A stretch of DNA of 64,000 bases from Sinomonas sp. P10A9 (GTDB taxonomy: Bacteria > Actinomycetota > Actinomycetes > Actinomycetales > Micrococcaceae), in the NCBI RefSeq assembly GCF_041022165.1, contig NZ_CP163302.1:3162001-3226000 (forward strand). The letters run 5' to 3'. Under the pieces are notes generated by a model that was given only the letters and a program-made list of their open reading frames with translations, did not search any database and was not told the origin of the DNA. Positions 61,358-64,000 of the stretch are shown here, piece by piece. The position numbers and the translations under genes are program-made. The first letter of the stretch is position 1. Each line of letters starts with the position of its first letter.

Positions 61358-62617
61358 CTACGCGTCGAAGTCCACGGACACACAGTCCGAGGTCGGGCGG
61401 GACTGGCATGTGAGGACGAAGCCGCGCTCGACCTCATCCGCCTCGAGCGCGTAGTTCTCCGCCATGTCCACGGTGCCCGTGACGAGCTTCGCGCGGCACG
61501 TTCCGCAGACGCCTCCGGCGCACGCGAACGGCACGTCGGGGCGGACGCGCAGGGCCGCGTTGAGGATCGTCTCGTTCGCGGAGACCGGGGACTTCACAGA
61601 GCCGGACAGCCCGTCGAGCCGGAACTCGATCTCGAAGTTCTTCCCACTCGGGTCCTCGACCACTGGCCGGCCGATGTTGCCCTCGAGGTTGGTCGGCGTT
61701 CCGGTCGTGAAGAGCTCGTAGCGGACCTTCTCGGGCTCGACGCCGCGCCCGGAGAGCGTGTCCCGGACGAGCTGGACGAGCTCGAACGGGCCGCACAGGA
61801 ACCACTCGTCGACGTCGTCGGCGTGTATCACGGTGTTGAGCAGCGTGGTGAGCTTCTCGGCATCGACCCGGCCCGAGAGCAGGGGCGAGATGCGCTGCTC
61901 GCGCGAGAGGACGTGGTGGAGGGCGAACCGCGAGGGGTAGCGGTCCTTGATGTCGGCGAGCTCCTCGACGAACATGACGTCCATCGCGGCCTTGTTCGCG
62001 TAGACGAGGTCGAAGCGGACGTTCTCGTTCGCAGCCAGGACGGTGCGGGCGATCGCCATGATCGGCGTGATGCCGGAACCGGCGGCGACGGCCACGAACG
62101 TGTGCTCGGCCTCGGTGTCGATGCTGCTCGGATCGTTCAGGCCCGTCATCCTGTGCTTCGAGATGAACGCGCCGGCGGGGCTCATGACGTCGAGGGTCGC
62201 TCCGGCCTCGAGGCTCTCGTTGGCCCACGTCGAGAAGACGCCCCCGAGGTCGCGCTTGATCGCGACCTTGATCTCGCTGGACCCGTCGTCGAAGCGCTGC
62301 GGAGCGGCGCAGATCGAGTAGGAGCGGCGGACCTCACGCGGCGTGCCCTCGTCTCCATCCGCGGGGTCCGCAAGCTGGGCGCGGAGAGCCACGTACTGGC
62401 CGGGGATGTAGTCGTACTCGTCGGCGAGCACGGGCGGGACGGCGAACGTCACCTCGATCGAATCGTTGGTGAGCCTTCGGACCTCGCTCACCTCGAGCGT
62501 GTGGAAGGACGCACGACGGCGCGCGGTCCCCTCGGTCCCGCCCGTCTCGTCGTCGACCGGGTTGGCGTCCGCGGGTTCTGCGGCTGCTTCTGCGGCCGCA
62601 TTCAGCTGTTCAGTCAT
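61358..62617 (-). CDS. paaE: phenylacetyl-CoA epoxidase reductase PaaE
   Basis: The 419-residue protein has an FAD/NADPH reductase module (RRSYSICAAP; AAGSGITPIMAI; FLCGPFELVQLV) followed by a C-terminal plant-type [2Fe-2S] ferredoxin domain with CAGGVCGTCRAKL and a final Cys in VLTCQSRP. It passes electrons from NADPH to the diiron PaaABC monooxygenase. An N-terminal extension of about 35 polar residues precedes SFHTLEVSEV. TAG of paaD directly abuts its ATG. Confidence 0.93.
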   Translation of the reverse strand: MTEQLNAAAEAAAEPADANPVDDETGGTEGTARRRASFHTLEVSEVRRLTNDSIEVTFAVPPVLADEYDYIPGQYVALRAQLADPADGDEGTPREVRRSYSICAAPQRFDDGSSEIKVAIKRDLGGVFSTWANESLEAGATLDVMSPAGAFISKHRMTGLNDPSSIDTEAEHTFVAVAAGSGITPIMAIARTVLAANENVRFDLVYANKAAMDVMFVEELADIKDRYPSRFALHHVLSREQRISPLLSGRVDAEKLTTLLNTVIHADDVDEWFLCGPFELVQLVRDTLSGRGVEPEKVRYELFTTGTPTNLEGNIGRPVVEDPSGKNFEIEFRLDGLSGSVKSPVSANETILNAALRVRPDVPFACAGGVCGTCRAKLVTGTVDMAENYALEADEVERGFVLTCQSRPTSDCVSVDFDA

Positions 62618-63103
62618 CTAGAGCACCTTGAAGTAGTCGAAGGTTTCGTGGCAGTCCTGGCAGACATAAAGCGCCTTGCAGGACGTTGAGCCGAAGCGGG
62701 ACATCTCGCGGGTGTTGAGCGAGTGGCACTGGGGGCACTTGACGGTCAGGCCGAGCTTGATGGGACCGCCGTGGGCCTTCCCCGTCGGAGGGGCGATCCC
62801 GTACTCCTCGAGCTTCGCCTTCCCCTCTTCGCTCATCCAGTCCGTGGTCCACGCCGGCGAGAGCACGAGGTCGACCTGGACCTTGTCGTGCCCCGCCATG
62901 GCGAACACCGTGGCGAGGTCCGCGCGGATCGTGTCCATCGCGGGGCAGCCCGAGTACGTCGGGGTGATGGTGAGTCGCACGGTGCCGTCCGGCTCGATCC
63001 GGCCGTCGCGGAGGATCCCGAGATCGGCGATCGAGAGCACGGGGATCTCCGGGTCGGTCACAGTGGCGGCAAGCGCGCGGACCTCGTCATCGGTGGTGAT
63101 CAT
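62618..63103 (-). CDS. paaD: phenylacetyl-CoA epoxidase accessory protein PaaD
   Basis: The 161-residue protein combines a DUF59/MIP18-like domain (VTDPEIPVLSIADLGILRD; TPTYSGCPAMDTIRADL) with a C-terminal zinc ribbon (KCPQCHSLN ... YVCQDCHETF). PaaD assists maturation of the PaaABCE complex, probably in Fe-S or diiron assembly. It lies 17 nt after paaC in the operon. Confidence 0.93.
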   Translation of the reverse strand: MITTDDEVRALAATVTDPEIPVLSIADLGILRDGRIEPDGTVRLTITPTYSGCPAMDTIRADLATVFAMAGHDKVQVDLVLSPAWTTDWMSEEGKAKLEEYGIAPPTGKAHGGPIKLGLTVKCPQCHSLNTREMSRFGSTSCKALYVCQDCHETFDYFKVL

Positions 63104-63120
63104 GTGGGTTGCCTGCTGCC

Positions 63121-63996
63121 TTACCAGGTGGCCCCGGGGTGCTTGCGCGCGAGGACCTGCATCTCGGCGAGGATGTAGCCGAGGTGCTCGGTGTGCTCGC
63201 CGCGGCGGCCGCCGCCGGTGGCGCGGGGGACGGTGGGGAGGGTGAGGGTGGCCTCGTCGAGGACCTCGGCGAGGTGCTTGTCGAAGGTCTCTCGCAGGGT
63301 CGAGGGGCGCACGCCCGCGTCGCCGACGGCGTCGATGAGCTCGTCGTCGTCGAACAGCTCATCGACGTACGGCCAGACGAGCTCGAGCGCGGCCTGCATG
63401 CGCCGGTGCGACTCCTCGGTCCCGTCGCCGAGGCGTATGGTCCACTGGATCGCGTGGTCGCGGTGGTAGTCGACCTCCTTGATCGCCTTCGCGACGATCG
63501 CGGCGAGCGTCTTGTCGCTCGAGTCCAGCAGCTCCGTGTAGAGGAGGTACTGGAAGATCGAGACGACCAGCTGGCGGGCGATCGTCACCCCGAAATCGCC
63601 GTTGGGCTGCTCGACGAGCCACGTGGAGCGGAACTCCTCTTCCTCGCGCCAGTAGGCGAGGTCGTCCTCCGTCTTGCCCCACGCGTGGCCCGCATAGGAG
63701 AGGAACGAGCGCGCATGGCCGAGCGTGTCGAGCGCGATGTTGCCGAGGGCGATGTCCTCCTCGAGCTCCGGGGCGCGCGAGATCCAGTGGCCCAGCCGCT
63801 GAGCGAGGATGAGGGCGTCGTCGCCCAGGCGCAGCGCGTACTGCGCGACCTCCTCGCTGGGCTTCTCCGGCGCGATCGCGATGTCCTCGGGGCGCAGCGC
63901 GTTGCCCGGGGTCACGCGGGTGGCCGAGGCCGCGGCGTCGCCGAAGGAGTCGAGGGAGTGGTCAGTGGCAGGGTGTGCAGGAGAGGACTGGCTCAC
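63121..63996 (-). CDS. paaC: phenylacetyl-CoA epoxidase subunit PaaC
   Basis: The 291-residue helical protein has ferritin-like PaaC features: QYALRLGDDALILAQRLGHW, EEDIALGNIALDTLGHARSF and KEVDYHRDHAIQWTIRLGDG. PaaC is the non-catalytic partner of the diiron subunit PaaA. The GTG at 63996 is 4 nt from the window edge; its ribosome-binding site is outside, so the start is provisional. PaaA and PaaB are expected just beyond. Confidence 0.9.
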   Translation of the reverse strand: MSQSSPAHPATDHSLDSFGDAAASATRVTPGNALRPEDIAIAPEKPSEEVAQYALRLGDDALILAQRLGHWISRAPELEEDIALGNIALDTLGHARSFLSYAGHAWGKTEDDLAYWREEEEFRSTWLVEQPNGDFGVTIARQLVVSIFQYLLYTELLDSSDKTLAAIVAKAIKEVDYHRDHAIQWTIRLGDGTEESHRRMQAALELVWPYVDELFDDDELIDAVGDAGVRPSTLRETFDKHLAEVLDEATLTLPTVPRATGGGRRGEHTEHLGYILAEMQVLARKHPGATW

Positions 63997-64000
63997 AGGT

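Overview
The window is high-GC actinobacterial chromosome. Gene content (menaquinone pathway with a MenJ-type reductase, APS-reductase sulfur assimilation, branched-chain 2-oxoacid dehydrogenase, Paa phenylacetate genes), frequent GTG starts, 4-nt ATGA/GTGA gene overlaps and several start codons placed 6-7 nt after a TANNNT box fit a Micrococcaceae member (Arthrobacter/Sinomonas-like). That placement is inference; no rRNA or tRNA gene is visible.

Layout. 1-2.95 kb: partial AbiEi/DUF559-like protein, a small membrane protein, an OsmC remnant, a two-domain universal stress protein. 3.07-5.98 kb: gabT divergent from a PucR-type regulator. 6.1-11.8 kb (minus): substrate-binding protein, ATPase and permease of an SsuABC-type importer, siroheme synthase CysG and an FprA-type ferredoxin reductase. 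12.1-16.3 kb: an orphan 616-aa protein and katG. 16.9-23.9 kb (minus): chelatase, MFS carrier, sulfite reductase, cysH, cysD, cysN in a tightly overlapping operon. Together these two minus-strand blocks supply sulfur uptake, APS activation and reduction, sulfite reduction, siroheme and possibly the electron donor; katG and the orphan gene separate them. 24.0-25.7 kb: SUKH-type protein and a second DUF559-like protein. 25.8-40.3 kb: menaquinone genes (polyprenyl diphosphate synthase, menJ, menG, menF, menD, menC), interspersed with a polar amino-acid ABC importer, a GH63-like glycosidase and an M50-like membrane protease. 40.4-47.5 kb: lacI, a frameshifted HEPN-like gene in lower-GC DNA, then a sugar ABC importer operon ending in a GH32 fructosidase; two LacI-type palindromes sit on the operon promoter. 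47.6-52.7 kb: tandem PAP2 paralogues, an MFS carrier and a proline-rich MinD/ParA-like ATPase. 52.7-58.0 kb: a metallo-beta-lactamase-fold protein, the E1alpha-E1beta-E2 operon and a divergent Lrp/AsnC regulator. 58.0-60.4 kb: glutamate decarboxylase and a single-pass membrane protein. 60.6-64 kb: enoyl-CoA hydratase, paaE, paaD, paaC, running off the end.

The most unusual signal is not a gene. Short GC-rich tandem arrays with 19-, 21- or 22-nt periods and related cores recur between genes (0.9, 6.0, 24.6, 25.7, 30.7, 33.8 and 60.5 kb), most often at 3' ends of convergent genes, and a 21-nt version is present twice, in opposite orientations, inside the E2 gene, where it encodes two different in-frame linkers.
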